Below are positions 26,081-40,100 of a DNA stretch of 64,000 bases, in pieces. The position numbers and the translations under genes are program-made. How positions within the stretch are numbered: the first letter of the stretch is position 1; the number at the start of each line of letters is the position of its first letter. This DNA is from Torymus aiolomorphi (Eukaryota > Arthropoda > Insecta > Hymenoptera > Torymidae), in assembly GCA_036365515.1 (NCBI GenBank), contig CM070876.1:172137978-172201977 (forward strand), in the 5' to 3' direction. The notes below the pieces were generated by a model. It worked only from the letters and a program-made list of their open reading frames with translations. It was not told where the DNA came from and ran no database searches.

Positions 26081-29000
26081 TTAAAGCTCTTTGTCGTCTA
26101 ATTTCGCCTTGGGCGCGACCTTTTCCTCGGCCGGCGAGGCTGTGGTCGTTGTGCCCGCGTGGTGTACCTCGGCTATCTCCACGGCCTCCGGTGGCGCCGG
26201 CTTCAACGAGCCGTCCTCATCCGACACGTGGAAGCCGATCGAGGCGCCGATCTTCTGGCTCGCCTGCTTGAACTGGTCCACCAGCATCACCTGCATATTG
26301 AGACGGAAGTTAGAGAGATTTTGTTTGGAGAGAGATGGAGAAGCAGAATACTTCAAATTATTGGTATTTTTATAAAATAGAAAGCCTGGCTAAGTCTAGG
26401 TTGGGGTTAAAAACGTTGCTGAAGACGTAGAGAAACGGTAAAAACTAGGAGTTTGTCATTTTTATGACGTACATTGGTAATTTAATTTTTAATTTTTAAA
26501 GAGTTTCATAGTTTTTCAATGCCTTCAACAACAAGAAACAAATACCTACAAAATATTTTCAAACAGTCTGAAAGATCAAAAAGCTGTTTGCATTATTATT
26601 ATGACAGTTTGCAACTAATCATGAATTATATGACGTCGATTTAAACTTCGAATATATTTTTTTACGGTCACAAGTATGTTGATAGACATACTCCATAAAA
26701 AATGGTATACGAAAATGAAATTCGCTCAACCGAAAAAATAAATGTGAAAACTATGGTGGAAAGTATTAAGGTTTATATGCGCATCTATAAATGGTCAATG
26801 GACAGTAGTTTTCAGCATGATTGCACAGAAAGTGGGAAAATTCCGAAATGAGGTATTCCGCAATCTTGCTTACTATGGCAGTGGTCGATCCCTCAATGTT
26901 GTAAAACTTTAATATTTTAACGGCTTCGAGAAACAAAATAAACAGCAGATAATTCCGAGCCCGACAAGCCATCATATATTCCTGCATCCAAAATTAAACT
27001 TTTAAAATTTCAAGTTTCTCTAATTTGGACGTTTGTAATTATTATTCAGTTAAAACATAAGTGGTTGTATCAGTGTAGTGAACATATGTAAATAATAAAA
27101 TATCTATGCTTCAAAAAAGCTTTAACAAATTATAAAGTCTTAATAATTAGGAAAAGAATGTGAATTCTGTTGAAAAGGCTGCTATTAGACATAGCATATA
27201 AGTATATACACAATTTTTATAATACTAGCAATACAAAAACACATACTAAGAATTTAAACTGTAACACTTGTTAAACAACTAAATATAAATTACTTCCTGG
27301 CAAGTATGTCAGTAACTCGATATTACTAATGCTCTTTTATTAACTTTGAAATACTATATCTAGTCTTGTAACTATAATTTTGTTCTGTCGAGTTATGACG
27401 TAAAACGTTGATCGTTTATATAAGTTTTCCGCGAGAAAGTCATTATCTACTTTTTAATTACAACAGATTTGGTTTCACGTTGTGAAACAAATTCGCGAAG
27501 ATGCAGTTTATAACAAGAATGGAAGCTCCGTTGACACAGATTGATTGTATATAATAAAAATCGTAATTGTGACTTTTTGTCTAATTATAATAATACTGCG
27601 TTTGCACTTATAAATCATAATTAAAAATAAACGTAAACGTACAGAAATAAATAATTTGTAGTATTGTCTAAAATCATTGCTCAATATAAATATTGTACTT
27701 ATTCTGAATTAGAATTAGCAACAGAGTGTCTCGGATTTTGTGAAATTGTAAACTATATGTAAAAATTAATATCATCGGCAATGAATATGCGTGAAAAAAT
27801 AAATTCCTTTATTACCTGAACGACGTTGATGCACATAGACGTCAGAGCAAGGCCAAATATCAGATATACTATCGACAGCATCATGTAAAGTGGTTCCTGC
27901 GCAACAAAAGGCAAAATTACTATCAAATTGTAAAAAAGAAAAAGATATACATAGTACGTAGGTAGATATAGACAAAAGTTTTGTAATCGCAAATTGTTCG
28001 TGTATCGTGTGCGTGAGTCGAGTAAACAATCGTGCAAAGTGTGCATCCATAGATTTGTGTGTAGATAGACATACATGGTGCTTTACACATAAATCTTTCA
28101 ATTTTGAGCTTACCCTCTTAATGCCAGCGAGTTAGGAGCAGAAGCAAAAAGACAGAAACAGATTATTCGCTAAATTTATGAAATTCAATTTTGTTATAAC
28201 ACGTATAAAAATTTAACAGGACATGACACTGCTTTCTAAAATTAAGAAAAATTGTAAATTTCACTGAGAAAAGAGGTTTAATTAATTTTCTCTCTAATAT
28301 TATTTGATTTCTCTACAAAATTTTCTTCAACTAAAAAAAAAAACACTTAAAACAACGACATTTTTTTTATATTACTTTTGGCACGAAGTCACCGAAGCCG
28401 ATGGTGCTCATGGATATGAAGACGAAATAGAAGCTCTCAAAGAAGCTCCAGTCCTCGACCATGCTGAAAATCGTGGCGCCGATGAAGATGTAGACGATGA
28501 GGATGGTGATGGCCACGGAGATGGGCAGATTGAACTCGTCGTCTATCTCGAAGGTGGACATGGCAGGAGTAGACGGCGAGTCCGGCTGCTGAGGCGTGTT
28601 GCCGTCGATGCCCAGAACGGTCTGTTGCTGAATCTGCTGACGCTGGATCTCCTGGAGTTCTTCCGGACTCATTTGCGAGGGCCGCCTGAACGTCGCCAGG
28701 TCGTACACCATCTGCACGCCCTTCATCATTTCCTGGGGAACAAACATGAATAGTGTTGAACTAATATGTTTTTTTTTTTCAAAGTTAATTCTTCCTTATT
28801 TATTAAGGTACGGTTTGTTCGCCGGATTAATTCAAATTTCGGAAATTTCGTCTTGAACATGCGATATGAAGGCCAGCGAACAAAGAGAAAAGCACTTGAC
28901 AGATCGTGAATAATTAATGGAAATATCGCGCTCGTTTTATTCTTAGATGACGGATGCAACTTTACATGAACAGTAGCGATTGTTCTATATAAGTGTCAAT

Positions 29001-32000
29001 CTTCATCGATCTCCGATTACATCAGCCATTGCCGCTTTCCACATTTAAGGTCATAAATAATGATCTACTTTGGTACACGGGCTCTCGGGATGCTGTAAAT
29101 TGGGTTACTCGAGGAGACGTGCTATTTCATAATTAATCGTATTTCCGTATTTTCCGTTATTCTTCACTTTCAATTTTTCATATTGATTAATTGCCTTACC
29201 CTAATACTTATGTCATCAATAAGAAGAGAAAATTTTATGAAAATAACTACAAGATAATAATCCACAGCGAACTCCTTTCGCCTCTCCACTATACATCTAA
29301 CATATTCAATTTCACTCAGACGAAAGACAATGGAAATTCATGCCCGCACGACTCGGTGTAAAAATGAGCTCGTCTCTCTCGTGCGCTGCGCTACCTACCT
29401 CTCGCGCAAATTGACAAAGCTCGGAGATTAGCATACCAAGAGCCGAGGGCGGGGGAGTTTCGAAAGACGGCTCGAGGAAACTTACCTGCATCGGTGCGGT
29501 TCTTCGCACTTTGCGGCAGCTGCCGGTGTAGTAGAGCCGGCGCACAAAGGCCCAGAGGAACTTTATGACCCTGGTAAATAATTTGCCGAAGTCGGCGAGG
29601 ACGATGAGGAACATTGGAATGCCGATTATCGCGTAGACTATAGTCAGCGCTCTGCCCGTCGTTGTGCTCGGCGATATGTGCCCGTAACCTGCGGGATCAT
29701 CGTAAAAGTTGATTAGAAATTTCATTATTGAATTATATACGTTTGTTGAGAATATATGGTTTCATTACATAAACACATTATTTCATTTTTATGTGATTCG
29801 CATCACTTCGAGCAGCCAATATAAACAAAAGAACTTTTCCTTAAGAACTTTTCCTTATTTTGAATCAACATAATGGACATCCCCTCTCCGGTAAAACTAA
29901 AGTAAATAATTAGCTCTATGACGCCGTGTATGTATATGTAGTGAATATTCAAATCTCGAAAAGTGGATGCAAATGAAGAAAAAGCTCGCGCTACTTCGCT
30001 AGTTGGCAGAGGTTTCAAGGTTTCGAGTACAAGCGCGGCGGTCGCTCGGGCCACGTTATAACTCTTTTTGGCGCCAGTATCGGCGGAGGACAAGCCATTT
30101 TCGGAATAGCTGCGTGTATAGCGGTCTCGCTGAGTTAGTGCGAGACATTGAGGCAGGGTTAAGGAAAATCAATGGCAATTAAGTTGGTTCATTTGGTTTG
30201 TAATATATTGAAATGTTATGAAACGGTATTTAGTATCTCCTAATCACAGGCAATTATCATTTTAATTTTTCTCGAATTAATTTAATTGTCAAATTAATAG
30301 TACGATCATCAACGGGTCATTCGATTGTCCCCACCCATTTCAGCAGGACCTCAACTCAACCTCTTTCCCACCCTATAATCCTTCCTCACCGATCGTCGTA
30401 ATCACGGTCAGACAGTACACCATCGCGTTGAGAAATGTCCAGCTCCTCTGTCCACTATACGACTGGACTCCAGCCTCGTGGGCAGCGTGCAGCTGTTCCT
30501 CAAAGTCCATAAGCTTCCTGCGCGCCATGCTCTTCCAGTCGTCCTCCTTCATGTTATGGCTGTACGACCAGAGGCTGTCCAGGAAGTCGCGCTTGACCCG
30601 CTTCACACCACATTTGTAGAAGGACTCGAATGCGCCCTCGGTGAAGCGGAAGGCGAAACCACCCAAGCCACAGACGATCAGGGTAAGGACGGTCTCGACG
30701 ATGCAGAGGTTGCGCAGCTCATGGAGGATCTGGACCTCCTCGGGATTCTGATGGCAGAACTCCGAGAACTCGGCGTTGATGTCCCGAATGCAGCGGAAGA
30801 AGTCGCCGATGGTGACCTTGTCGGATTCGGGCTCGGCCGGCGGTGGGGTCTTGTCAGGTTTAGGTTTGGGAGGCTATGATAGAGTTATGGAAGTCTTAAT
30901 AGGTTCTGTGTAAATGGAAATTGTAGAGTAATCTAAGAGTGTTTCAACTGGCACATGTCCTAGTATCTAGTTATCGCACAACTGTTTAAAGACAGTTTTC
31001 GGTTTGCCTGCTTGAACCTCGTCGTACATTGTGTACAACATTAAGTTCAAGAATGCAAACCTGAACGCATACGCCAAATATTAGGATATAACCATTACTA
31101 CACACTTAGGCATCAATCTGTATAAAGTCCTACCGCTTCCTTTTCCTCCCGCTTCTTCTTCATCTTCTCTTCCTTCTTCTTATCACTCTCCTCGATCATA
31201 TCCTCGACCTTCTGCTTCCTCCATCCAAAGAACGGTATCCAGGAGAACCACGATGACGGCTGGCTGAAGGAATTGCTGATGTCTTCCTTCTCCTGGTCCG
31301 TGTGCATGACACTGGTCTTCCTCCTCCTGACGGTTATCTCCCTCCTGCGTCTCGGCACATACTCTTCTTCGTCTTCTTCTTCCTCATCGTACTCGTACTC
31401 GTACTCGTCGCTGGGCTCACGGTGGGCGTAGGCTCGCTTTGCCCTCGCCACGTCCTCCATGAGGCTGTCGTTGCTCAGAGGTATAATTTGCTTCTTCACC
31501 GGTTGGGAGGGCGATCGTCGGGATTTCGATCGGTGCACGGTTGTCGGGGGCGGAGATGGGGGTTCGTCGTCGTCTGAGGGATAGCGATGACGACTGCTCG
31601 CTCGTTTCTTCACGGCCATGCGCGGATCTGACTGGTCCTCATGACTCGGACTCTGATCGTAAAGTTGTTTTGTTAGAAAAATCTTTCTTATATCAAGAGT
31701 CACTTTTATGACAGATACAATCAAATCAAGCTAGGCGTTTCCTTTTAGAGTTTAGTCAACACTAATGAGTGTAACTTGATATGACACATTTCCTAGACTG
31801 ATGAAGGGATATCAACCCAAAGTTCAACCATTAGTGAGTGTGTCAATGGTAATGCAGCTTCGTTATACTTGATTACATTCTAGGAAACAAATCTGGCGAG
31901 AAAGATTATGTCTGGCAAAAAACTGACGAAACCTAGACGTCTGACACACTTCTGCAAAACTTTATACTATAAAATTTCTAACAGAAAAATGCCCTAAACT

Positions 32001-34148
32001 TATCACTCAAACTACGACTAAACACTATAAATCCACGCTACTCCAAAACTCTCCACCATTATTACCAGGGTCGACCGTTGCCGTGCGGTCTCGGGCGATC
32101 CCATCCTCCTCCTCAGCTCGCTCTCGGTGGTCTCGCGCGTTCTCCTGCTAGTCTTCACCGGCGGCTGCGGTGGTTCTTCCTCCGGTGGCGGCTGCTGCTG
32201 TTGTTCTCGTTTCGGTGGCGATTCCTTCTTCGGCGGCGGAGAAGCTGGCTTTGGCTCGTCCTCTCGCGGTGCCGGCGCAGCTTCCGGTCTACGTAGAAGA
32301 CGTTGTTTTTTAAGAAATCGGTAACCCGATAAGGTGGATTTTTTTTATCTAACGTCGAGTATAACCGTGTACGACACAATTTTGAGCTTTTAACGTGCTT
32401 TTTTATGATATTAATATAGAAGTGTTCCAGATTTATTTAAATATAGACCGGATTGCGGATAAATAAATGATATATACGAAATATTTCGCGGCAGGCTTTG
32501 GTCAATATTTTGATTACAATTTCTGTTTGTACGGTAAATACGCGTCTCGCCACTTCAATTCGGCTCCTCTATACTTAGAGGATATAGTGTTGATCTTCGA
32601 GCGTGATCTGTCATTCATGAACAATATTTTGCAAAGATAAGCGACGAGGTATATGGGCGTTGTAAAAAATCTAATGTTCACAGTCATAGAACTGTCTAGA
32701 TAATTCAAATTCAAAGTATCACAGGGAAAAATAATCAGATTAATTTTACTAAAGTATTTTAATTTAAATCAAATCCTCATTCTCAAAAACAATTATATCC
32801 AACGATCAAAACATTTAGAAACACCGACTTTCCACGTTCCTGGCGCTCAAAAACAGTCTACCCGAACCCCATGCATCCGAACAACAAATCGACCTGTTGA
32901 CAGCCGGCGACCTGGATCGAGCTTTCGCTGGCGGCTGTTCATCGGGTTCGTGCTGTCGCTGTCTCGACCGCGGCCTCTGCTGCTGCTCTTCCTCGGCGTT
33001 ATTGCCACCGCCTCCCTCGGTGGCCATCAGCTCCATGCGCTCGGTGTCCTCGACCATGCGCTCCATGCGCGCTCGTCGCTCCTCGTTCTCGTCCATCATC
33101 GAGCTCGACGCTCCTTCGGTGTCCACTTTTTCGCGCGGTAATAAGAATAAGAAGGTGTAATCGGATTTGAGTGGTGGGTTCAGGCGACGGTGCGAAACGT
33201 GCGGCGAATCGAAATCAATATGATTAATTTTAATCGCGCTCGCGCATTGTTCGTTAACGCAAAATGTGATTTAATTATTTTACAAAAGGTCACACCTCCT
33301 GGCTATTGTACGCCGCGCCGAGAGTAGCGAACAAATCGGAATGCTATTATAATTATACCCGCGGCTCTGCGAGGCGGTATAACCACGCGCGTGTCAGTAT
33401 ATTTGCCAACTAATTTCGTTTTATTTTCGTGTACTAACATCTCGCTTTACCAAAAATTCCTCGACAACAGTATGACTCTCCGTTTAAACATTGACAATAT
33501 CATATAGCGCGCTTATTAATAATTTCGATTCGTCGCACGCGTTTCTCACAACGGGGAAAAAAGCATCCCTGTTCACTATACATGAATAGCACTCGGAAAT
33601 CGTAAACAAATAAAAACACACTCGCGTCGCAACCCGACCACCCGCACCCACGCACTTCCCCACCTCACATCGTCAAAACCCTGCGACCAAGACAGCTGAA
33701 AAAAAGGGACGAAATCCTTGACACTGACAGCACTAGCCACACAAGCACACACGTATACGTCTGTGTATATATATATATACACACACACACACATATACAG
33801 ACAGAATACACACCAAGCGTGTCCGGCTACCGCGTGCGTGCGAACCCCGCGGCGCAGCAGAGCCGACTGCAGCGACGGCTTCGAAAAAATAGTGATAGCT
33901 ATATGATATACGCAGAAAGCGCTCATCGCTCAGCGCGCAGAGGCATACGTACGCATGCATTGCACATTATTATATCGCGCGCGCGAGAGAGAGATATATA
34001 TGTAATAAACACGATCGCAGTGCTCCCTACTGTCTTCCTCGGTGGGCCGTATTAGCGAGCTCATGCGGCCCGGCTCGGGCGTCTTCTCGCGTCGCCTGGC
34101 CGCGGCGGCGGCCTTGCGCCGCCGGTGCACCGCGTAGCTGTCCTCCAT
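26081..34148 (-). CDS. Two-pore-domain K+ channel (TWiK-like), proximal isoform, 808 aa
   Basis: Minus-strand exons 34148-34031, 33125-32894, 32288-32066, 31652-31134, 30873-30390, 29688-29486, 28732-28376, 27896-27816 and 26290-26081 total 2427 nt with agreeing phases. The N-tail (about residues 1-415) is cytosolic, basic, acidic and proline-rich, with low-complexity tracts such as EYEYEYDEEEEDEEE. Helix M1 lies at about residues 422-442 (VETVLTLIVCGLGGFAFRF), followed by an extracellular cap, pore 1 ending TTIGYGH, and M2 (IVYAIIGIPMFLIVL). Helix M3 and pore 2 (MSTIGFGDFVPK) are in exon 7, and M4 (IVYLIFGLALTSMCINVVQ) is in exon 8. K2P channels dimerise to form background potassium conductances. 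The exon 1-2 join recreates an ATG at the boundary. If that junction is wrong, translation could begin at the internal methionines early in exon 2. Which Drosophila K2P is orthologous is not determined. Confidence 0.85.
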
Positions 34149-37100
34149 CGTTCGTCGGCGAGCTGAGGCGCGAGACTCAAGTCCCGGCCGCTGCCATGGT
34201 ATATAGGCGGCTCTGGCTTTAACGATGCGCCAGAGAGGAGGAGAGGAGGAGACGAAAATAACATCGAGCAGACGTAGTGGTTGTGCTGGTGGTGGTGGCT
34301 CTGATGAATGTGTGTATGTGTATACGTGTGTATGTGTCGGAGGGAGAGAGGGGGTGACAGGTGTATTTTTGGGAGGTCGGAGAATTTCCGTGGGTTTTGG
34401 GTTTCGGAGAGAGGTGCAGAGGTTAAGTGCCCTGGTGCCGACGCTACTGGGATGACCCAGTGCGAGATTCGTCAGAAGGAATGTGAGAATAAAGTGTAGG
34501 CAGGGTAAATTTTTTTAAGAACAATTGAACGTATTTTAATGGAGAGTGTAGTGGTAAGTACAGATTTTATCACAGATCGAAGTATAGGTATTATTGGTTG
34601 AAAAAGTGACTACAGAGGTTCGTAAAAAACTTTTTATTATTTGGGTATTTTTTGTTTTCATTCTTTTACAGAAAAAATTTTTTCTTTCAGATACATATTA
34701 TACATCTTGATTGCGATGTAAGTACATCATTTATGGAACGTATCTTATGTCAACGGAAAACAGGAATGCTAGTCCTACACATTTCTACAGAACTTCCATT
34801 GTATATAGTTATTCATCAATGTTATGGCTCCTACAAGATTTAGCACGCAGAACAATTTAAATTTCCCGCCATAAATCTTATCGATCGGTAAGATCGTAGG
34901 CGGGATATTCGATTCGTAACAGTAACTTAGGCTTTAATCGAAGTTGTCGATTACATTCCAATTGTATAACATACTTATTATTGTAATGACAATCTTTCTA
35001 TTCTGTCTCCACAGATTTTACGCAAATTGAATACTATCTATGTATGGTTTTTGTACCCAATTTCACGTTTTTGTTTTAAAGCATATATATATACTCATTT
35101 TATAAAAAAAATACCATATTGTTCAATAAACTTATTTTTTTAAATGCAGTTTTCGCAATAACATAAATATTCTATAAGCTGATGTTGCACAAAAAGGCAA
35201 TGCTGGCAAAATAGGTTTCTGTTTCAAATATAATTCGTCTTGTATACTCCAAAATCTTAAAGTAAAAATTATAAGCTAAAATTCTATGAACATTATTCAA
35301 AAACCTTCGTGCAATACTCGAAGTCCTAATTTTAACGTACTTCACATGACTGTTAAACATTAACGGCAACATTCTTATCGACAATCGCATCTTAAAATTT
35401 AAATTGTACTTTGGATTTGTGTTACACGCACATTTACTTCCGATTACAGATTCGCAAAAGTTCAGGCAAAAACAGGCACAAGATTGGTACATAAAGTAAA
35501 GACTTATAATGACGTCGTATAATTAAGCTTCAAGTGCCTATTAAAACAAGCTTTATAAGTAGTAATTATCTAACTACACTTGTGCTTATAACGTTTTTGC
35601 AAGCACTATATGAGGGTACGTCGTATGGCTAATTAAACCTGTTTTATTTGATATATCAGATACAGAAAGTAAACTTATTTCTTAGATGATTGGGTTGTTA
35701 GGCCATCTTAAAAAATGTAAAAAGAAAAAGATGTAAATGTATAATAAAGTTAGATAATCTTAAAAGTCGACACAAAAAGGATATAGACAAAAGCAATCGC
35801 AACGTATTGTGAACTTTAGCCTCGACTTCAATCGAGACAAAGTGAGATTTCATAATCCCCTTATTGTTGCAATAAAAAAAATTAGAGCACTATACGTAGT
35901 TACTATATATTAAAAGAAAATCGTAAAGTCCAAGTACCCCGAATATTTGATACCGTTATCAAATACATATTCCCTTTCAATGAAAATGGCTCACCGATAC
36001 TTTTTTGCGGGATATACAATCCCCTGCAGACATTTTAAAATCCCTCCATTTTCAATTTCCAGCCAGCGATAAGAGGACCCAATGTGCGGATTAACACAAT
36101 AACTCAATAATTTAATTTAAATTTAATTCATTAACGCTATTGGCTTCCGCTGTTACGAGAACGCCTGAATTTCGCCGATAATGCAATATTCCACGTTGCG
36201 CGCGGGAACGTTTTGTTCGCAACGGATGCACACGAGACGTCAGCGTGGAAAATGATAAAAGGACATAATAAGAGTGTAAATGCAGCTTATTAAAATTAAT
36301 GTATACGGGGATGTAAAAAAGTGTTGTAGTTGTTTAATCATCGAATTTTAATACGATTTTTGCGGTTTTCCAATAACCCGTATCAACCCTCCATTTGATT
36401 CATTGACAAGAACGAACAAATGGTTCAGTGGCTAATGAGCAAAAGTCTAGTAACCCAAATAGAGTTTGGGTTTAGCAATTTATTTCTATCAGCACCCAAG
36501 ACAAAGAGCGACAATAGTAGCCTTGAAATTGTTGTCGCGCTATATTGCTACTGCATTGCCGATATGATTTTCCAATATAGTCCAATGTGTGTACAATACT
36601 TTCCATTTTTGCGCAGGGAAGTATTACATTTAATAGTTCAATATTGTAGATGTAAAATTATCCGCAGTAATAGAGAATATTTTTGTTTCACTTCTCTAAA
36701 AACCGTCTTTCCTCGATGTAGGGCGTATGTAAACTAGGGTAGGAAAGTTAAGGGCTAATTTGCAAACTCTACTTTCGATTCAATTATTTCGCTGCTGCAA
36801 TGCGACGTACAGCGAAGTCGCAAAAAGTAAAAATGTTTAAAAAAAAGAAACACTTTCTTGATGTCATAAAGCTACTTTGCATCGTACTTCATTATTCTTT
36901 TCTCAGGCATCATACGAGAATCGCTATTATTTTTTTCTCACCACTGAGTTACATAAAAATGTAACGCCTAATTTCCGCTTACACCCATCAAAACTACCTG
37001 CTTAACAACTTTCTGCCAATAAACTACACTTATTGCCTCGGCGCCGACCTAACACTCTCGCAATAAAAAAGCAATTTTCACGCTTTAACGCCGACCGGAT

Positions 37101-40100
37101 GAAAATCGCGAAACCACTTACTCCTGGTCGTAAAAACTCATCGCGCGCCTTCGACCACAACAATTTTGGCGACTGTTGGACGCGCACGCGAAATTGCATT
37201 GCCGTACGCCGTGCACGTGTCGTCGGTGCGGGCACTGCGGCATCTTCATGCGACGCAAGAAGCCGATATGCTCCAGAGGTGCTGGCTGTATTGATGCTGC
37301 TGCGGGAGGGCGATAGGAGTGCTTCAGTGATTTTTGGTGGGTGTGTCGATCGAAGTATGAAAATATTCGTAAAGTGGAGAAATATACTCGTTGTTGTTTT
37401 ACGCCTCAAACACGGAGAAAAATTTTATAGTAAAAATTACCGTATTATTCATAAGAAATGCGGGTCGCAGACTCATTTTCATGAAAGTTACTTTACTACA
37501 ATTCATACACGGAGAGAAATTCCATAGTTAAAATTACTAGAGTTCGCTAGTAATTTTGTTACAGACTGACTAAAATGGACTTTTTACGAGATACAAAATA
37601 AATTTTTCCATGTACTATTGTAATTTTTGGAATGAAAATCATATAAATTATTTTGTGCCCGTAAAATTTGTTAAAAATCTCGTAAAAAGTCCATTCTAGT
37701 TAGTCTGTGACTAAATTACTAGCGAACTCTAGTAATTTTAACTATGGAATTTCTCTCCGTGTAGTAGATACTGCTATTATTTTGTAATTTTCATTGAACG
37801 CGTAGTAATTTTTACTATAGTAATTTTTATGTGAATATGAGTCTTCCACGTTCACTATCAAATAGGTATAGTAATTTCACAAGTATAGTAAGTGACACCG
37901 AAATGTACTTTATTTCCATTATATCTTTAATCTACACATTCAAAACTGCACCTCTTTCACGTCCTTTCGCGTCACCAATTCCATTCGCACCGTTCCTAAA
38001 CCCGCCACAATGTCACATCACTTTTATGTACATACTATATACAATGTGCGAATTCACGGACTACGGCAAACAACTGGGGTACAAAAACAGGAAAAAAATT
38101 TGTCCAGGGCATACCTACCAGACAAGGTTTTTCTGGTTCCTTAGGTGTCCCCAATATGAAAATACTCGTGAACACAGTTTATCGTTTGCCAAACTTTTTT
38201 GCAGACCAAATCGATGTCAAAATTTTAATGCGATTTTTCGCTTTTTTACAGAATATATCGTATTATTGATATAGTTGAAATTCCTTTCATTTCGGACGCT
38301 TTCTTAGGCCCTTGCACTCAAATTGTTACAAAAAAAAGACAGTTTTACAATAAAAAAATGAAATTTAGGAAAAAAGCTTGCTAATTTTAACGGCGTTGAA
38401 GCATAAAAAATGTAAATTTCATAAAAAATTAAAAATCATGATACGTAAATTTCTTTTTGCTTTTATAATCAGAAATGGATTTCTATATGCATTATTTTAT
38501 CTGTTAAAAGTGACATTTTTTCATTGGAGACAAGTAAAGAATGAAGCATCGCTCGAACTGGCTTCGGGCTTAATCCGGATTTGCTACAAGGGTGGCCGTG
38601 GCCAATTGAGGTCCATGGATGAACCCAGGGTTTTCTAACGTATTTTGACCTCCTGAACAGGAATATCTTGGGTACTTTTGCGAAAAACATAACTATATAT
38701 TTTTATTAATAATTATTAAAAAGAAAATTAAATTTGAAGTTTGAAAAGTGATTTTTCGACTTTTTGGTCCTATCGAACTCAATAACGATATAGTCTTTTT
38801 GAATTTTATAAGGCCTACAATATTCTTTAGGCCATGTACCTTAAAATGGAAAAACATTAAGCAATATTACCTTAATATTATTGCTAAATTTTTGTTCATC
38901 TTAAAGTACATAGCCTAAAGAATATTTTAGGCCTTATACAATTGAAAAAGACTTTTTTGAATCACTGTGCATGAAAATAATATTTTACATCCGTTTTAAG
39001 GGCTTGTAATGTTACTTTATGTAAACTTGAAAAAAATTAATATTTCAGCTGGGGCGTTGAATGTTGCGCTCCGGAGGACGATCGCGCATCAAGAGGGCTA
39101 GCGAACGGCTCTTATGGTGTGCAATCCTCCGGAGCGCAACATTCAACGCCACAGCTGAAACATGAATTTTTTCAATGAGGGTGACAAACATATACTGTGG
39201 GGTGGCCTTCTTTATCCCCGTGTTGCGTATACGATTTTTTTGCCTGGCGAGGCCGAAAATACAACCTTCGCGATTGGGCGTCGGGAGCAAAAGTGGTACA
39301 TTCAGTCCGCTAGATAACAAATTTTATTTTCATGCACAGTGATGCAAAAAAGTCTTTTTCAATTGTATAAGGCCTAAAATATTCTTTAAATTATATACTT
39401 TAAGATGAAAACAAATTTAGCAATAATATTAAGGTAGTATTGCTTAATGTTTTTCCATTTTAAGGTACATGGCCTAAAGAATATTTTAGACCTCATAAAA
39501 TTCAAAAAGACTATATCGTTGTTGAGTCCGGAAGGACCAAAAAATCGAAAAATCACTTATCAAACTTCAAATTTAATTTTGTTTTTAAAAATGTTAACAA
39601 AAATGTATACTTATGTTTTTCGCAAAAATACCCAAGATATTCCTGTTTAGGAGGTCAAAATACGTTCGAAAATCCTGGGTTCATCCATGGACCTCAATTG
39701 GACACGTCCACCACTGTAGCAAACCCGGACTAAGCCCGATGCCAGTTCGTGCGATGCTTCATTCTTTACTTGTCTCCAATGAAAAAATGTCACTTTTGCT
39801 GAGTATTCGAGTGCTTTACATTCAAAAGACTGCAATAACATACATAACAGATAAAATAATGCACATACAAACCCATTTCTGATTATAACAGCAAAAGGAA
39901 TTTAAGTATCGTGATTTTTAATTTTTTATGAAATTTACATTTTTTATGCTTCAACGCCATTAAAATTAGCAAGCTTTTTTCCTAAACTTCATTATTTTAT
40001 TGTAAAACTGCCTTTTTTGGTAACAATTTGAGTACAGGGGCCTAAGAAAGCGTCGGAATGAAAGGAATTTCGATTATATCAATAATACGATACATTCTGT

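Noticed and set aside
28304..28753. Plus-strand frame of 149 codons across the pore 2 exon
   Set aside because: It is the antisense shadow of the channel exon 28376-28732. The same applies to plus-strand frames over 30428-30879 and 31302-31577.
38378..39882. Mirror-image open frames in the palindrome arms
   Set aside because: They occur because the arms are inverted copies. No known domain is present, and the frames differ between arms.
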